64,000 bases of DNA from Bradyrhizobium tropiciagri (GCF_018130545.1 NZ_JAFCKF010000003.1:682001-746000); one strand, 5' to 3'; positions 18,624 through 28,365 are shown, counted from the first letter of the stretch. Notes: generated by a model from the letters alone, not told the origin. A program made the numbers and translations.

Positions 18624-19445
18624 GTGGCCAATAGTCTGGAGGTGCGCGGAGTCTCATTGCGCTTTGGCGGCGTCCGCGCGCTGACCGAAGTGAGCTTCGG
18701 CGTCAACGAGGGCGAGCTGTTCTCGATCATCGGCCCGAACGGCGCCGGCAAGACCTCGATCGTCAACTGCATCTCCGGCCGCTACCGGCCGACCGAAGGC
18801 CAGCTGTTCTATCGCGGCCAGGACATCACCGGCCTCACCCCGAACGCGCGGCCCCGCCTCGGCATCGGCCGGACCTTCCAGAATCTGGCGCTGTTCCACC
18901 ATATGAGCGTGCTCGACAACATCATGGTCGGCCGCCATCACCTGCTGAAGAACAACTTCATCACGGGATCGCTGTACTGGCTGACCGGCGCGCGCCGCGA
19001 GGAGCTGGAGCACCGCCGCAAGGTCGAGGAGATCATCGACTTCCTCGACCTGCAATCGGTGCGCAAGGCGACCGCCGGCACCCTGCCCTACGGCCTGCGC
19101 AAGCGCGTCGAGCTCGCCCGCGCGATGGCGCTCGAGCCGCAGCTGATCCTGCTCGACGAACCGATGGCCGGCATGAACTTCGAAGAGAAGGAAGACATGG
19201 CGCGCTACATCGTCGATCTCAACGAAGAGTTCGGCATGACCGTCATGATGATCGAGCACGACATGGGTGTCGTGATGGACATCTCCCACCGCGTCATGGT
19301 GCTCGATTTCGGCCGCAAGATCGCCGAGGGCGATCCGGCCACCGTGCTCGCAGATCCCCACGTCAAGCGCGCCTATCTCGGCGAAGAGGACGAGACGCTG
19401 GTCGACCCCGACGACAAGCCGGCGGTGCGGGAGAGCGCGGCATGA
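18624..19445 (+). CDS. livG: ABC transporter ATPase, LivG type
   Basis: From GTG 18624 the product is 273 residues. GGAGGG lies six bases upstream, which favours this start over GTG 18576. It has Walker A (GPNGAGKTS), IGRTFQNLALF, LPYGLRKRVELARAM in place of the usual signature, Walker B (LILLDEPMAG) and the MIEHDMGVV switch. It is the first gene of the second transporter operon and overlaps the next gene by four bases (ATGA). A LivG subunit coupled directly to an acyl-CoA synthetase gene is unusual compared with the first transporter. Confidence 0.9.
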   Translation: MANSLEVRGVSLRFGGVRALTEVSFGVNEGELFSIIGPNGAGKTSIVNCISGRYRPTEGQLFYRGQDITGLTPNARPRLGIGRTFQNLALFHHMSVLDNIMVGRHHLLKNNFITGSLYWLTGARREELEHRRKVEEIIDFLDLQSVRKATAGTLPYGLRKRVELARAMALEPQLILLDEPMAGMNFEEKEDMARYIVDLNEEFGMTVMMIEHDMGVVMDISHRVMVLDFGRKIAEGDPATVLADPHVKRAYLGEEDETLVDPDDKPAVRESAA

Positions 19446-21370
19446 TGGACTATGCCGGTCGCGCCGCGCAGGCCGACACCTTTCCCAAGATGCTGCGCCT
19501 CAACGCCAGGGAGCACGGAGGCGAGATCGCGCTGCGCGAGAAGGATTTCGGGCTGTGGCGCGAATTCACCTGGAACGACTACCAGAGCCGCACCCGTGAT
19601 TTCGCGCTCGGCATGGTCGAGCTCGGGCTCGGCCGCGGCGACGTGATCGGCATCATCGGCGACAACCGGCCGGACTGGGTCGCCGCCGAAATTGCGGCCC
19701 ACGCGATCGGCGCGATGAGCCTCGGCCTCTACCGCGATGTGCTGGACGAGGAAGCCGCCTATCTCCTGACCTATGGCGAGGCCAAGCTGGTGTTCGCGGA
19801 GGACGAGGAGCAGGTCGACAAGCTGCTCGGCCTTGCCGACCGGGTACCCAATCTCAGGCACATCGTCTATTCCGACCCGCGCGGCATGCGTAAGTACGAC
19901 GATCCGCGGCTGATGGAGGCGAGCAAGCTCGTTGCGCTCGGCCGCGATCGCGCCGCGCGCGAAGCTGGGCTGTACGACCGGCTGGTCGACGCCACCAACG
20001 GCGACGACGTCGCGATCCTCTGCACGACCTCGGGCACGACGGCCAACCCGAAGCTCGCGATGCTTTCGGCCGGGCGCGTTCTGCGGCACTGCGCGACCTA
20101 TCTCGCCTTCGATCCGAAGGGCCCGGACGACGAATACGTCTCGGTGCTGCCGCTGCCCTGGATCATGGAACAGATCTATGCGCTGGGCAAAGCGCTGCTC
20201 TCCCGGATGAAGGTCAACTTCGTCGAAGAGCCGGACACCATGATGCACGACTTCCGCGAGATCGCGCCGACCTTCGTGCTGTTCGCGCCGCGGGTCTGGG
20301 AATCGATCGCGGCCGACGTCCGCGCCGGGGTGATGGATGCCTCGCCGTTCAAGCAGCGGCTCTATGAGCTCGGCATGAAGACCGGGCTTGCGGCGCTTGC
20401 CGAGGGCAAACGCTCTGTCGTCGCCGACCAGCTGCTGTTTCGCGCACTGCGCGACCGGCTCGGCTTCACCCGGCTGCGCTCGGCGGCGACCGGCGGCGCG
20501 GCGCTCGGGCCGGATACCTTCAAGTTCTTCCAGGCGATGGGCGTGCCGCTGCGCACACTCTACGGCCAGACCGAGCTGCTCGGCGCCTACACGCTGCATC
20601 CCGAAGGCAAGGTCGATCCCGACACGACCGGCGTGCCGATGGCCGACAACATCGAGATCCGCATCGACAATGCCGATGTCAACGGCGTCGGCGAGATCGT
20701 GGTGCGGCACCCCAACATGTTCCACGGCTATTACAAGAACCCGGAAGCCTCGGTCGCCGATATCAAGGACGGCTGGATGCATTCAGGCGACGCCGGCTAC
20801 TACAACGACAACCGCCAGCTCGTCGTGATCGACCGTATCAAGGATCTCGCCGAAACCTCGCGCGGCGAACGCTTCTCGCCGCAATTTATCGAGAACAAGC
20901 TGAAGTTCTCGCCCTATGTCGCCGAGGCGGTGGTGCTCGGCGCCGGCCGCGACGCGCTCGCCGCGATGATCTGCATCCGTTACTCGATCATCTCGAAATG
21001 GGCGGAGAAGAACCGGCTCTCGTTCACGACCTACACCGACCTGTCCTCGCGGCCCGAGGTCTACGCGTTGCTGAAAAAGGAAGTCGAGACGGTCAACGCC
21101 ACCTTGCCGCCGGCCCAGCGCATCTCGCGCTTCCTGCTGCTTTACAAGGAGCTCGATGCCGACGACGGCGAGCTGACCCGCACCCGAAAGGTCCGCCGCA
21201 GCGTCATCAACGAGAAATACGCCGATATCATCGACGCGATCTACCGCGGCAAGGCCAAGATCCCCGTCGACACCGTGATCCGCTTCCAGGACGGCACCAC
21301 GCAGCGCGTCCGCACCACGCTCGAGGTGGTCGATCTCGGCCGCGCCGCGATCGCGGAGGCCGCGGAATGA
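19442..21370 (+). CDS. AMP-forming acyl-CoA synthetase (long-chain type) within transporter operon
   Basis: The 642-residue enzyme has the adenylation P-loop CTTSGTTANPK, a substrate/AMP segment (LYGQTELLGAYTLHPEGKVD) and the hinge YYNDNRQLVVIDRIKDL. Length and layout fit the FadD/long-chain type. It would activate a carboxylic acid to its CoA thioester. Placement between livG and livH, with a four-base overlap to livG, suggests that it acts on the compound imported by this transporter. This is an inference; aromatic, phenylpropanoid or fatty acids are plausible. Confidence 0.88.
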   Translation: MMDYAGRAAQADTFPKMLRLNAREHGGEIALREKDFGLWREFTWNDYQSRTRDFALGMVELGLGRGDVIGIIGDNRPDWVAAEIAAHAIGAMSLGLYRDVLDEEAAYLLTYGEAKLVFAEDEEQVDKLLGLADRVPNLRHIVYSDPRGMRKYDDPRLMEASKLVALGRDRAAREAGLYDRLVDATNGDDVAILCTTSGTTANPKLAMLSAGRVLRHCATYLAFDPKGPDDEYVSVLPLPWIMEQIYALGKALLSRMKVNFVEEPDTMMHDFREIAPTFVLFAPRVWESIAADVRAGVMDASPFKQRLYELGMKTGLAALAEGKRSVVADQLLFRALRDRLGFTRLRSAATGGAALGPDTFKFFQAMGVPLRTLYGQTELLGAYTLHPEGKVDPDTTGVPMADNIEIRIDNADVNGVGEIVVRHPNMFHGYYKNPEASVADIKDGWMHSGDAGYYNDNRQLVVIDRIKDLAETSRGERFSPQFIENKLKFSPYVAEAVVLGAGRDALAAMICIRYSIISKWAEKNRLSFTTYTDLSSRPEVYALLKKEVETVNATLPPAQRISRFLLLYKELDADDGELTRTRKVRRSVINEKYADIIDAIYRGKAKIPVDTVIRFQDGTTQRVRTTLEVVDLGRAAIAEAAE

Positions 21371-21395
21371 CGGGGTCAATCACCACTTGTTCAGT

Positions 21396-21486
21396 CGTCA
21401 TGCGCGGGCTTGACCCGCGCATCCATCGGCTTCGCAAAGAAGGCCATCCTTTTCGATGGATCGCCGGGTCAAGCCCGGCGATGACG
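21396..21486. repeat. palindromic repeat inside transporter operon (copy 1)
   Basis: Arms CGTCATGCGCGGGCTTGACC and GGTCAAGCCCGGCGATGACG, with inner ATCCATC / GATGGAT pairs, form a long hairpin. It sits between the acyl-CoA synthetase stop and the livH start and even supplies a false upstream start for livH. A close relative lies at 24842-24928 in the same operon. Such elements can reset mRNA stability within an operon. Confidence 0.75.
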
Positions 21487-21509
21487 AGTTGCAAACCTGG
21501 TCACACTCC

Positions 21510-22403
21510 ATGAACACCCAGTTCCCGATCCAGCTGATCGTCAACGGCCTCGTGGTCGGCACGCTCTATGGCGTGGTCGCGATGTCGTTCGTGCTGATCT
21601 ACAAGGCGACGCAGGTCGTGAATTTCGCACAAGGAGAGCTGCTGCTGGTCGGCGCCTGGGTGTGCTGGGCGCTGCTGACGAAATACCAGCTGCCGTTCTG
21701 GATCGGCATGCCGATCACGCTTGTGTTCATGTTCATCTTCGGCATCGCGATCCAGGTCGTGATCCTGCGGCCGATGATCGGCGAGCCGATCATCTCCGTG
21801 ATCATGGTGACGATCGGCCTGTCGACCGTGTTCCAGGCCGCGCTGAAATGGATCTTCGGCGTCAACCCGCAGCCGTTCCCGCGCGTATTCCAGAGCCAAT
21901 CGGTCAGCCTGTTCGGGCTGCAGATCCAGACCGTCTACGTCATGAGCCTCGTGGTCTCGCTCGCCATGATGGTCGGCATGGCCTGGTTCTTCCGCGCCTC
22001 CAAATATGGCCTGGCGATGCGCGCCACCGCCTTCAACCAGCAGGTCGCGCAGTCGCTCGGCATCTCCGTGAAGAGCGTATTCGCGATGGCCTGGGCGATC
22101 TCGGCCACGGTCTCGGCGGTCGCCGGCGTCGTGGTCGCGGTCGTCAACGGCGTGTCGTCCGGCCTCTCCGCCTACGGCATCAAGGTGTTTCCGGCGGCGA
22201 TCCTCGGCGGCCTCGACTCGGTCGGGGGCGCCGTGCTCGGCGGCATCATCATCGGGCTATTGGAAAACGTCGCCCAATATGTCGACAGTGAGTATCTGCA
22301 CTGGGGCAATCTCTACGAGATCGCGCCGTTCTACGTCCTGATCATCATATTGATGATCAAGCCGTACGGTCTGTTCGGCACCAAGGACATTGAGCGGGTC
22401 TGA
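21510..22403 (+). CDS. livH: ABC transporter permease, LivH type
   Basis: The 297-residue permease starts at ATG 21510 (MNTQF); earlier starts lie in the repeat. It has about eight membrane segments, the hallmark VVNFAQGELLLVGAWV and the coupling loop LAMRATAFNQQVAQSLGI. It is followed by livM after three bases. It forms the channel with the LivM encoded next. Confidence 0.92.
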   Translation: MNTQFPIQLIVNGLVVGTLYGVVAMSFVLIYKATQVVNFAQGELLLVGAWVCWALLTKYQLPFWIGMPITLVFMFIFGIAIQVVILRPMIGEPIISVIMVTIGLSTVFQAALKWIFGVNPQPFPRVFQSQSVSLFGLQIQTVYVMSLVVSLAMMVGMAWFFRASKYGLAMRATAFNQQVAQSLGISVKSVFAMAWAISATVSAVAGVVVAVVNGVSSGLSAYGIKVFPAAILGGLDSVGGAVLGGIIIGLLENVAQYVDSEYLHWGNLYEIAPFYVLIIILMIKPYGLFGTKDIERV

Positions 22404-22406
22404 TCA

Positions 22407-23480
22407 ATGGCAACGAGCACACTCATCCCCTCCGGCGATTTCCGCACCAGCTACGCGGCCGACACCACGATCTTCCCGACCGCGACCAGCCGCAATTTTG
22501 CGATTCTCGGCATCGTGCTCGCCTGTTTCGCACCGATGCTGCTGTCCAACTACCTGCTCTCGATCGCGATCCAGATCGGCATCTTCGCGATCGCAGCGCT
22601 GGGCCTCAACGTCCTGGTCGGCTTCACCGGCCAGATCTCGATCGGCCACGCCGCGTTCTTCCTGTTCGGCGCCTTCACTTCGGCCTACATCTCCAACAAT
22701 GCGCCGATCCCGGTGTTCTTCGCGATCCCCCTCGCCGGCGTGATCACCGCGCTGGTCGGCCTGGTGTTCGGCGTGCCGGCGGCGCGGCTGAAAGGGCTCT
22801 ATCTCGTCATCGCGACGCTCGCCGCGCAGTACATCCTGCTCGATTTCTTCTCGCGCGCCGAATGGTTCTCGGGCGGCTCGGTGCCGGCCAGCGCCAACCC
22901 GTTCTCGATCTTCGGCTACACGCTGCACGGCGACCGGCAGTACTTCTACGTCGTGCTCGCCTACATGGTGATCTGCTACCTGCTCGTCACCAATCTGATG
23001 CGCACCCGCGACGGCCGCGCGCTGGTCGCGATCCGCGACCACTATCTCTCCGCCGAGATCATGGGCATCAACCTCACCAAGTACCGGACGCTGTCGTTTG
23101 GACTTGCCGCTTTTTTTGCCGGCATCGCCGGTGCGCTCTATGCGCACTACCAGCTCGTGGTCTCGCAGGAAGGCTTCGGCATCGAGCGCTCGGTGCTGTT
23201 CCTCGCCATGGTCATCATCGGCGGCACCGGCTCGGTGATGGGCACGCTGATGGGCACGGCCTTCGTGGTGCTGCTGCCGGAATCGATGGAATGGCTCAGC
23301 GCCTGGCTGAAGGGCGGCGCCATCGACAAGGCGCTGCAGCTCAACAACAACATCACCTTCCTGCGCGAGATCGCGATCGGCCTGATCATCATCGGCTTTT
23401 TGATGTTCGAGCCTGATGGTCTTGCGCACCGCTGGCGGCAGATCAAGGCCTACTGGAAGCTTTATCCGTTCTCGCACTGA
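22407..23480 (+). CDS. livM: ABC transporter permease, LivM type
   Basis: The 357-residue permease carries the LivM hallmark GFTGQISIGHAAFFLFGAF and the cytoplasmic coupling loop RALVAIRDHYLSAEIMGI. About nine hydrophobic segments are visible after a polar N-terminus. It is three bases after livH and 51 bases before the binding-protein gene. Confidence 0.92.
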   Translation: MATSTLIPSGDFRTSYAADTTIFPTATSRNFAILGIVLACFAPMLLSNYLLSIAIQIGIFAIAALGLNVLVGFTGQISIGHAAFFLFGAFTSAYISNNAPIPVFFAIPLAGVITALVGLVFGVPAARLKGLYLVIATLAAQYILLDFFSRAEWFSGGSVPASANPFSIFGYTLHGDRQYFYVVLAYMVICYLLVTNLMRTRDGRALVAIRDHYLSAEIMGINLTKYRTLSFGLAAFFAGIAGALYAHYQLVVSQEGFGIERSVLFLAMVIIGGTGSVMGTLMGTAFVVLLPESMEWLSAWLKGGAIDKALQLNNNITFLREIAIGLIIIGFLMFEPDGLAHRWRQIKAYWKLYPFSH

Positions 23481-23531
23481 CGCATCGAGCAACTCAAATT
23501 CGGTTCAACGAATAAGCAGGAGGAAACAAAA

Positions 23532-24815
23532 ATGACGATTAGATCCCTTTTGAGCTCGGTCTCCCTCGCGCTGCTGATCGGCAGCGCCGCCGGCACCGCG
23601 CAGGCACAGATTGCCATCGGCCATCTGCAGGACCTTTCGGGCGGCACCTCCGACGTCGGTACGCCATATGGCCAGGGCGTCGCCGATACGTTTGCCTGGG
23701 TCAACAAGAACGGTGGCGTCGGCGGCAAGCAGCTCAGTGTCGACAGCAACGACTATGGCTACCAGGTGCCGCGCGCGATCGCGCTGTACAAGAAGTGGTC
23801 GGCGTCCGACGGCAAGGTTGCGGCGATCATGGGCTGGGGCACGGCGGACACCGAGGCGCTGACCGGCTTCCTCGCGCAGGACAAGATCCCCGACATGTCG
23901 GGCTCCTATGCCGCCGCGCTGACCGATCCCGAAGGCACCAGCGGCAAGGCCAAGCCCGCGCCGTACAATTTCTTCTACGGCCCGAGCTATTCGGACGCGC
24001 TGCGCGCCGAACTGACCTGGGCGGCCGAGGATTGGAAAGCCAAGGGCAAGCCGGGCAAGCCGAAATTCGTCCACATGGGCGCCAACCATCCCTATCCGAA
24101 CGCACCGAAGGCCGCCGGCGAAGCGCTCGCGACCGAGCTCGGCTTCGAGGTGCTGCCGCCGCTGGTGTTCGCACTGTCGCCCGGCGACTACTCGGCGCAG
24201 TGTCTGAGCCTGAAGAGCTCCGGCGCCAACTACGCCTATCTCGGCAACACCGCGGCCTCCAACATCTCGGTCATGAAGGCCTGCAAGACCGCTGGCGTCG
24301 ACGTCCAGTTCCTCAGCAACGTCTGGGGCATGGATGAGAACGCCGCCAAGACTGCAGGCGATGCCGCCGACGGCGTGATCTTCCCGCTGCGCACCGCGGT
24401 CGGCTGGGGCGGCAACGCACCCGGCATGAAGACGGTGATGGAGATCTCGAAGATGTCCGATCCGTCCGGCAAGGTTTATCGCCCGGTGCACTACATCGCC
24501 GCGGTGTGCAGCGCGCTCTACATGAAGGAAGCGCTGGATTGGGCCGCCAAGAACGGCGGCGCCACCGGCGAGAACGTCGCCAAGGGCTTCTACCAGAAGA
24601 AGGACTGGGTGCCGGCCGGCATGGAGGGCGTCTGCAATCCCTCGACCTGGACCGAGAAGGATCATCGCCCGACGACCAAGGTCGACCTCTATCGCGCCAA
24701 GGTTTCCGGCGCGACCGACGGCGACATCAACGACCTGATGGGCAAGGGCACGATCAAGCTCGAGAAGGTGAAGACCGTCGAACTGCCGCGCAAGCCGGAA
24801 TGGTTTGGCTGGTGA
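23532..24815 (+). CDS. ABC transporter periplasmic substrate-binding protein (LivK type)
   Basis: The 427-residue product has a signal peptide (LLSSVSLALLIGSAAGTAQA) and a type I binding fold opening QIAIGHLQDLSGGTSDVG. A strong ribosome site (AGGAGG) lies about nine bases before the ATG at 23532. It has little similarity by eye to the first system's receptor, so the two transporters probably take different ligands. Its partner is the LivH/LivM pair just upstream. Confidence 0.9.
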   Translation: MTIRSLLSSVSLALLIGSAAGTAQAQIAIGHLQDLSGGTSDVGTPYGQGVADTFAWVNKNGGVGGKQLSVDSNDYGYQVPRAIALYKKWSASDGKVAAIMGWGTADTEALTGFLAQDKIPDMSGSYAAALTDPEGTSGKAKPAPYNFFYGPSYSDALRAELTWAAEDWKAKGKPGKPKFVHMGANHPYPNAPKAAGEALATELGFEVLPPLVFALSPGDYSAQCLSLKSSGANYAYLGNTAASNISVMKACKTAGVDVQFLSNVWGMDENAAKTAGDAADGVIFPLRTAVGWGGNAPGMKTVMEISKMSDPSGKVYRPVHYIAAVCSALYMKEALDWAAKNGGATGENVAKGFYQKKDWVPAGMEGVCNPSTWTEKDHRPTTKVDLYRAKVSGATDGDINDLMGKGTIKLEKVKTVELPRKPEWFGW

Positions 24816-24841
24816 GGTCGTAACCGACCCCGCACACGAAT

Positions 24842-24928
24842 CGTCATGCGCGGGCTCGACCCGCGCATCCATCAAGACAAGCGTCTTCCGATCGATGGAT
24901 TGCCGGGTCAAGCCCGGCAATCCATCGA
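24842..24928. repeat. palindromic repeat inside transporter operon (copy 2)
   Basis: The left arm (CGTCATGCGCGGGCTCGACC) nearly matches the repeat at 21396. The right arm has TTGCCGGGTCAAGCCCGGCAA, but its distal end reads TCCATCG instead of TGACG, so this copy is degenerate. It separates the binding-protein gene from livF, giving a second hairpin within the operon. Confidence 0.7.
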
Positions 24929-24944
24929 GGGGTGAACCAGAGCC

Positions 24945-25784
24945 ATGAACGAAACCCTCGAAGCCACCCGCCCCGCGCCGACGGCCGTGCCGCCGCCGCC
25001 GCTGCTCAGCGTCAACAACATCGAGGTCGTCTATGACGACGTCATCCTGGTGCTGCGCGGCCTCAGCCTCGAGGTGCCGAAGGGCGCGATCGTGGCGTTG
25101 CTCGGCGCCAACGGCGCCGGCAAGTCGACCACGCTGAAAGCGATCTCCGGCCTGCTCAAGACCGAGGACGGCGAAGTCACCCGCGGCGAGATCCTGTTCG
25201 AGGGCCAGCGCATCAACGGCATCGATCCTGACAAGATCGTCCGCCGCGGCATCTTCCAGGTCATGGAAGGCCGCCGCATCGTCGCCGACATGACGTCGCT
25301 GGAGAATTTGCGGCTTGGCGCCTTCACCCGCCGCGACGGTGAGGTCTCTGCCGATATCGACATGGTGTTCAAATATTTCCCGCGCCTGAAGGAGCGCACC
25401 GGCCTCGCCGGCTATCTCTCCGGCGGCGAGCAGCAGATGCTCGCGATCGGCCGCGCGCTGATGGCGCGCCCGAAGATGATCCTGATGGACGAGCCGTCGA
25501 TGGGGTTGTCGCCGCTGCTGGTCAAGGAAGTGTTCGCGATCATCAAGGAGATCAACCGCGATCTCGGCGTCACGATCCTGCTGGTCGAGCAGAACGCGCG
25601 CGCCGCGCTGTCGGTCGCGAGCCATGGCTACATCATGGAACAGGGCAAGGTGGTGCTCGACGGCTCCGCCGACGAGCTGCGCGACAACGAGGACGTCAAG
25701 GAGTTCTACCTCGGCGGCGCCGGCGACCAGCGCAAGAGCTTCAAGAACCTGAAGAGCTTCAAGCGGCGCAAGCGCTGGCTGTGA
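24945..25784 (+). CDS. livF: ABC transporter ATPase, LivF type
   Basis: The 279-residue ATPase has an acidic/proline-rich N-terminal extension of about 20 residues, Walker A (GANGAGKST), the LSGGEQQMLAIGRAL signature and Walker B (MILMDEPSMGLSP). A basic C-terminal tail (FKNLKSFKRRKRWL) is longer than in the first system. It completes the transporter. A repeat element separates it from the binding-protein gene. Confidence 0.92.
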   Translation: MNETLEATRPAPTAVPPPPLLSVNNIEVVYDDVILVLRGLSLEVPKGAIVALLGANGAGKSTTLKAISGLLKTEDGEVTRGEILFEGQRINGIDPDKIVRRGIFQVMEGRRIVADMTSLENLRLGAFTRRDGEVSADIDMVFKYFPRLKERTGLAGYLSGGEQQMLAIGRALMARPKMILMDEPSMGLSPLLVKEVFAIIKEINRDLGVTILLVEQNARAALSVASHGYIMEQGKVVLDGSADELRDNEDVKEFYLGGAGDQRKSFKNLKSFKRRKRWL

Positions 25785-25858
25785 GGCCGTTGCGCGTTGT
25801 CGCGCGGAGTTGAGGACCAGTTCGCGTGCAGAAAGCGCTTCCAGCCATGAAGACGGTT

Positions 25859-27007
25859 CTAGCTGAGCACCTGCTCGGCTTCGGTGACCGCGCAGAGCAC
25901 GTGGTAGAACGACGACGCCGGGATCGTGGCGACCAGCGAATTGCCGTCGCGGTCGAACTGGTCGTACCAGCCGCCGGCCACCGGATGGCTCAGATAATGC
26001 CGTTCCAGCAGCACGAGCGCCGCGCGCGCCTCGTCCGCAGCGCCGGCTTCGCCCGACTCGGCTTGCGCGATCCAGGCCTTCGCCAACTCGCTCTGCGGCC
26101 ACAGCCGTCTGGTGAGGCGGCGGATGTTGCCCTCGGCGTCGCCCTCGTCGATCAGGCAACCGGAGCCGTCGCGATAGCGCAGCGCCGACGCCAGCAGTTC
26201 GCCACGATGGCGCCCGGTGGGGCAGCCGGTGATCCGCTCAAATCCCTTCAGCAGCCAGACCCACTCCGCGAGGTGCCCGGGCTCGACGCTGACCGGCGGG
26301 ATCTTCGACCAGTCCTCCTCGAAATATTCGCCGAGCGTGCGCGTCTGCTTGTCGTAGAGATTGGCCAGGAACAGCGCGAAGAAATCGCCCGCGCGGTTCT
26401 GGAACGACAGATCGTGCGTCGCGTCGAAGCAGGCGATCATCGCCTCGAACAGGTGCATCTGCGGGTTCTGCCGGCGCGGCATCGACGGCGGCAGGCCTTC
26501 ATGGAAGCCGCCGTGGGGCGAGCGCAACTGGGCGTCGAGGAACGCCAGCAGCGCATCGATCTCGGCACGGACCTGGGCGTCCTGGTCGAGGCCGTAGACG
26601 GTCGCCAGCGCGAGCAGGATGAAGGCATGACCATAGGTGTCGCGCAGCGGGTCGTGCACACCGCCTTCCGCCGTCAGGCTGTAGGCGAAGCCCGGCCGGC
26701 CGTCCGGCGCCTTGGCCTTCGCCAGCAGGTAGTCCAGCCCCTTCAGTGCGATCGCGCGCCCGTCCGGGTACCAGCCCATCTGCGCCGCCTTGGCGTAGCA
26801 ATAGATCTGGCGGGCCTGCACCATGGTCCGGCGCGGCGCGGTGTGATCGGCTGTCCCATCCTGATGCAACCGGTCGACAAAGCCGCCGGCCTTGCCGTCC
26901 CAGCCCGTGGTCGACCACAGCGGCAGCGCCTGCTCGATGATGCGGCGCTTCAACCTCGCGACGACATCGGCGGGCCCGTCCGCCACAACGCTCTCTGCCT
27001 CAGTCAT
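25859..27007 (-). CDS. AGE-family sugar epimerase/isomerase
   Basis: Started at ATG 27007 (AGGAAG about five bases upstream) the product is 382 residues, the normal size for the N-acylglucosamine 2-epimerase / mannose isomerase family. The (alpha/alpha)6-barrel pattern is visible with RQIYCYAKAAQMGW, DTYGHAFILLAL, GFHEGLP, QMHLFEAMIACF and EPGHLAEWVWL; the last contains a probable catalytic His. Members interconvert GlcNAc/ManNAc or mannose/fructose and related sugars. A role in supplying a sugar for the glycans is possible, but the exact substrate is open. Confidence 0.82.
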   Translation of the reverse strand: MTEAESVVADGPADVVARLKRRIIEQALPLWSTTGWDGKAGGFVDRLHQDGTADHTAPRRTMVQARQIYCYAKAAQMGWYPDGRAIALKGLDYLLAKAKAPDGRPGFAYSLTAEGGVHDPLRDTYGHAFILLALATVYGLDQDAQVRAEIDALLAFLDAQLRSPHGGFHEGLPPSMPRRQNPQMHLFEAMIACFDATHDLSFQNRAGDFFALFLANLYDKQTRTLGEYFEEDWSKIPPVSVEPGHLAEWVWLLKGFERITGCPTGRHRGELLASALRYRDGSGCLIDEGDAEGNIRRLTRRLWPQSELAKAWIAQAESGEAGAADEARAALVLLERHYLSHPVAGGWYDQFDRDGNSLVATIPASSFYHVLCAVTEAEQVLS

Positions 27008-27114
27008 CGTGCTTCCTGGAACCGTCCCAATGTCAGCGGTCACCGTCTGATAGCACGGGCGGACCGGCACGCAACCTGCGCACATCCTGCCAAGGACCTG
27101 CCAAAGGACCTGAC

Positions 27115-28338
27115 ATGACCGACCATTACGACGCCCTTGAAACGCGCGATCCGGCCGCGCGCGAGGCCGCGCTGTTCGCCCGCCTGCCAGACGTGCTGCG
27201 CAAGGCGATGGCGGCGCCTGCCTACGCAAATCTGCTGAGGGGCATCGATCCCGCCTCCATCACCAGCCGGGAGGCGCTGGCGGGGCTGCCGGTACTGCGC
27301 AAATCGGAACTGCCGGCCCTGCACAAGGCGGCGCCGCCATTCGGCGGCTTCGTGGCCGAGAAGCCCGGCTCGTTCGCCCGGCTGTTCACCTCGCCCGGAC
27401 CGATCTTCGAGCCCGAAGGCCGTCAGGCCGACCCCTGGCGCGGCGCGCGGGCGCTGTTTGCGGCGGGCTTCCGCGAGGGCGACGTGGTGCTGAACACCTT
27501 CAGCTATCACCTCACGCCCGGCGGCTTCATCTTCGACGCCTCGGCGCGGGCGCTCGGCTGCGCGGTGATCCCGGCGGGCCCGGGCAATACCGAGCAGCAA
27601 TTCGAGCTGATCGAGGCCTATCGCCCGGTCGGCTACAGCGGCACACCGGATTTCCTGAAGATCCTGCTCGACGCCGCGGCCACCGGTGGCCGCGACGTGT
27701 CCTCGATCAAGCGTGCGCTGGTCTCGGGCGCCGCGTTTCCGAAATCACTGCAGGAGGAGATGAAGGCGCGCGGCGTCGAGGCCTATCAGGCGTTCGGCAC
27801 GGCCGACCTCGGCCTGATCGCATTCGAGACGCCGGCGCGCGAGGGAATGACGGTCAATGAGGATTTGATCCTGGAGATCGTCAAGCCAGGCACCGGTGAT
27901 CCCGTCGCACCGGGTGATGTCGGCGAAATCGTCGTGACCTCGCTCGATCCGCATCATCCCTGGATTCGTTTGGCGCTCGGCGACCTGACCGCTGCCCTGC
28001 CCGGTGCGAGCCCGTGCGGCCGCACCAACATGCGGATCCAGGGCTGGATGGGCCGCGCCGACCAGACCACCAAGGTGAAGGGCATGTTCGTGCGCCCCGA
28101 GCAGGTCGCGGAGATCGGCAAGCGCCATCCCGAACTCGGACGGCTGCGCCTCGTGGTCACGCGCGCCGGCGAGGCCGACGCGATGACGCTGCGGGCCGAA
28201 TGCGCTTCAGCGCCGGATGCCCTGCTGAACGAAGTTGCGGCAACGCTGCGCGCCGTGACAAAACTTGGCGGAGCCGTCGAGCTGGTCGGCACCGGCTCAC
28301 TGCCGAACGACGGCAAGGTGATTGCGGACGAGCGATAA
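27115..28338 (+). CDS. phenylacetate-CoA ligase-like AMP-binding protein
   Basis: The 407-residue product resembles the PaaK/AMP-binding group: RLFTSPGPIFEP in the region of the P-loop, SYHLTPGGFIFD, AYQAFGTADLGLIAFE in the adenine site, and a C-terminal WMGRADQTTKVKGMFV hinge. It would activate an aromatic or other carboxylic acid to a CoA ester. It is divergent from the AGE-type epimerase over 107 bases, which should hold promoters for both. No phenylacetate pathway genes are adjacent. Confidence 0.8.
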   Translation: MTDHYDALETRDPAAREAALFARLPDVLRKAMAAPAYANLLRGIDPASITSREALAGLPVLRKSELPALHKAAPPFGGFVAEKPGSFARLFTSPGPIFEPEGRQADPWRGARALFAAGFREGDVVLNTFSYHLTPGGFIFDASARALGCAVIPAGPGNTEQQFELIEAYRPVGYSGTPDFLKILLDAAATGGRDVSSIKRALVSGAAFPKSLQEEMKARGVEAYQAFGTADLGLIAFETPAREGMTVNEDLILEIVKPGTGDPVAPGDVGEIVVTSLDPHHPWIRLALGDLTAALPGASPCGRTNMRIQGWMGRADQTTKVKGMFVRPEQVAEIGKRHPELGRLRLVVTRAGEADAMTLRAECASAPDALLNEVAATLRAVTKLGGAVELVGTGSLPNDGKVIADER

Positions 28339-28365
28339 CCGTCGAAACCACCCCGGAACGTGGCC

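Noticed and set aside
23505-26159. 884-codon open frame on the minus strand opposite the binding protein and livF
   Set aside because: Opposite-strand frame of high-GC genes with strong family matches; composition is Arg/Asp/His-rich and no domain is recognisable.
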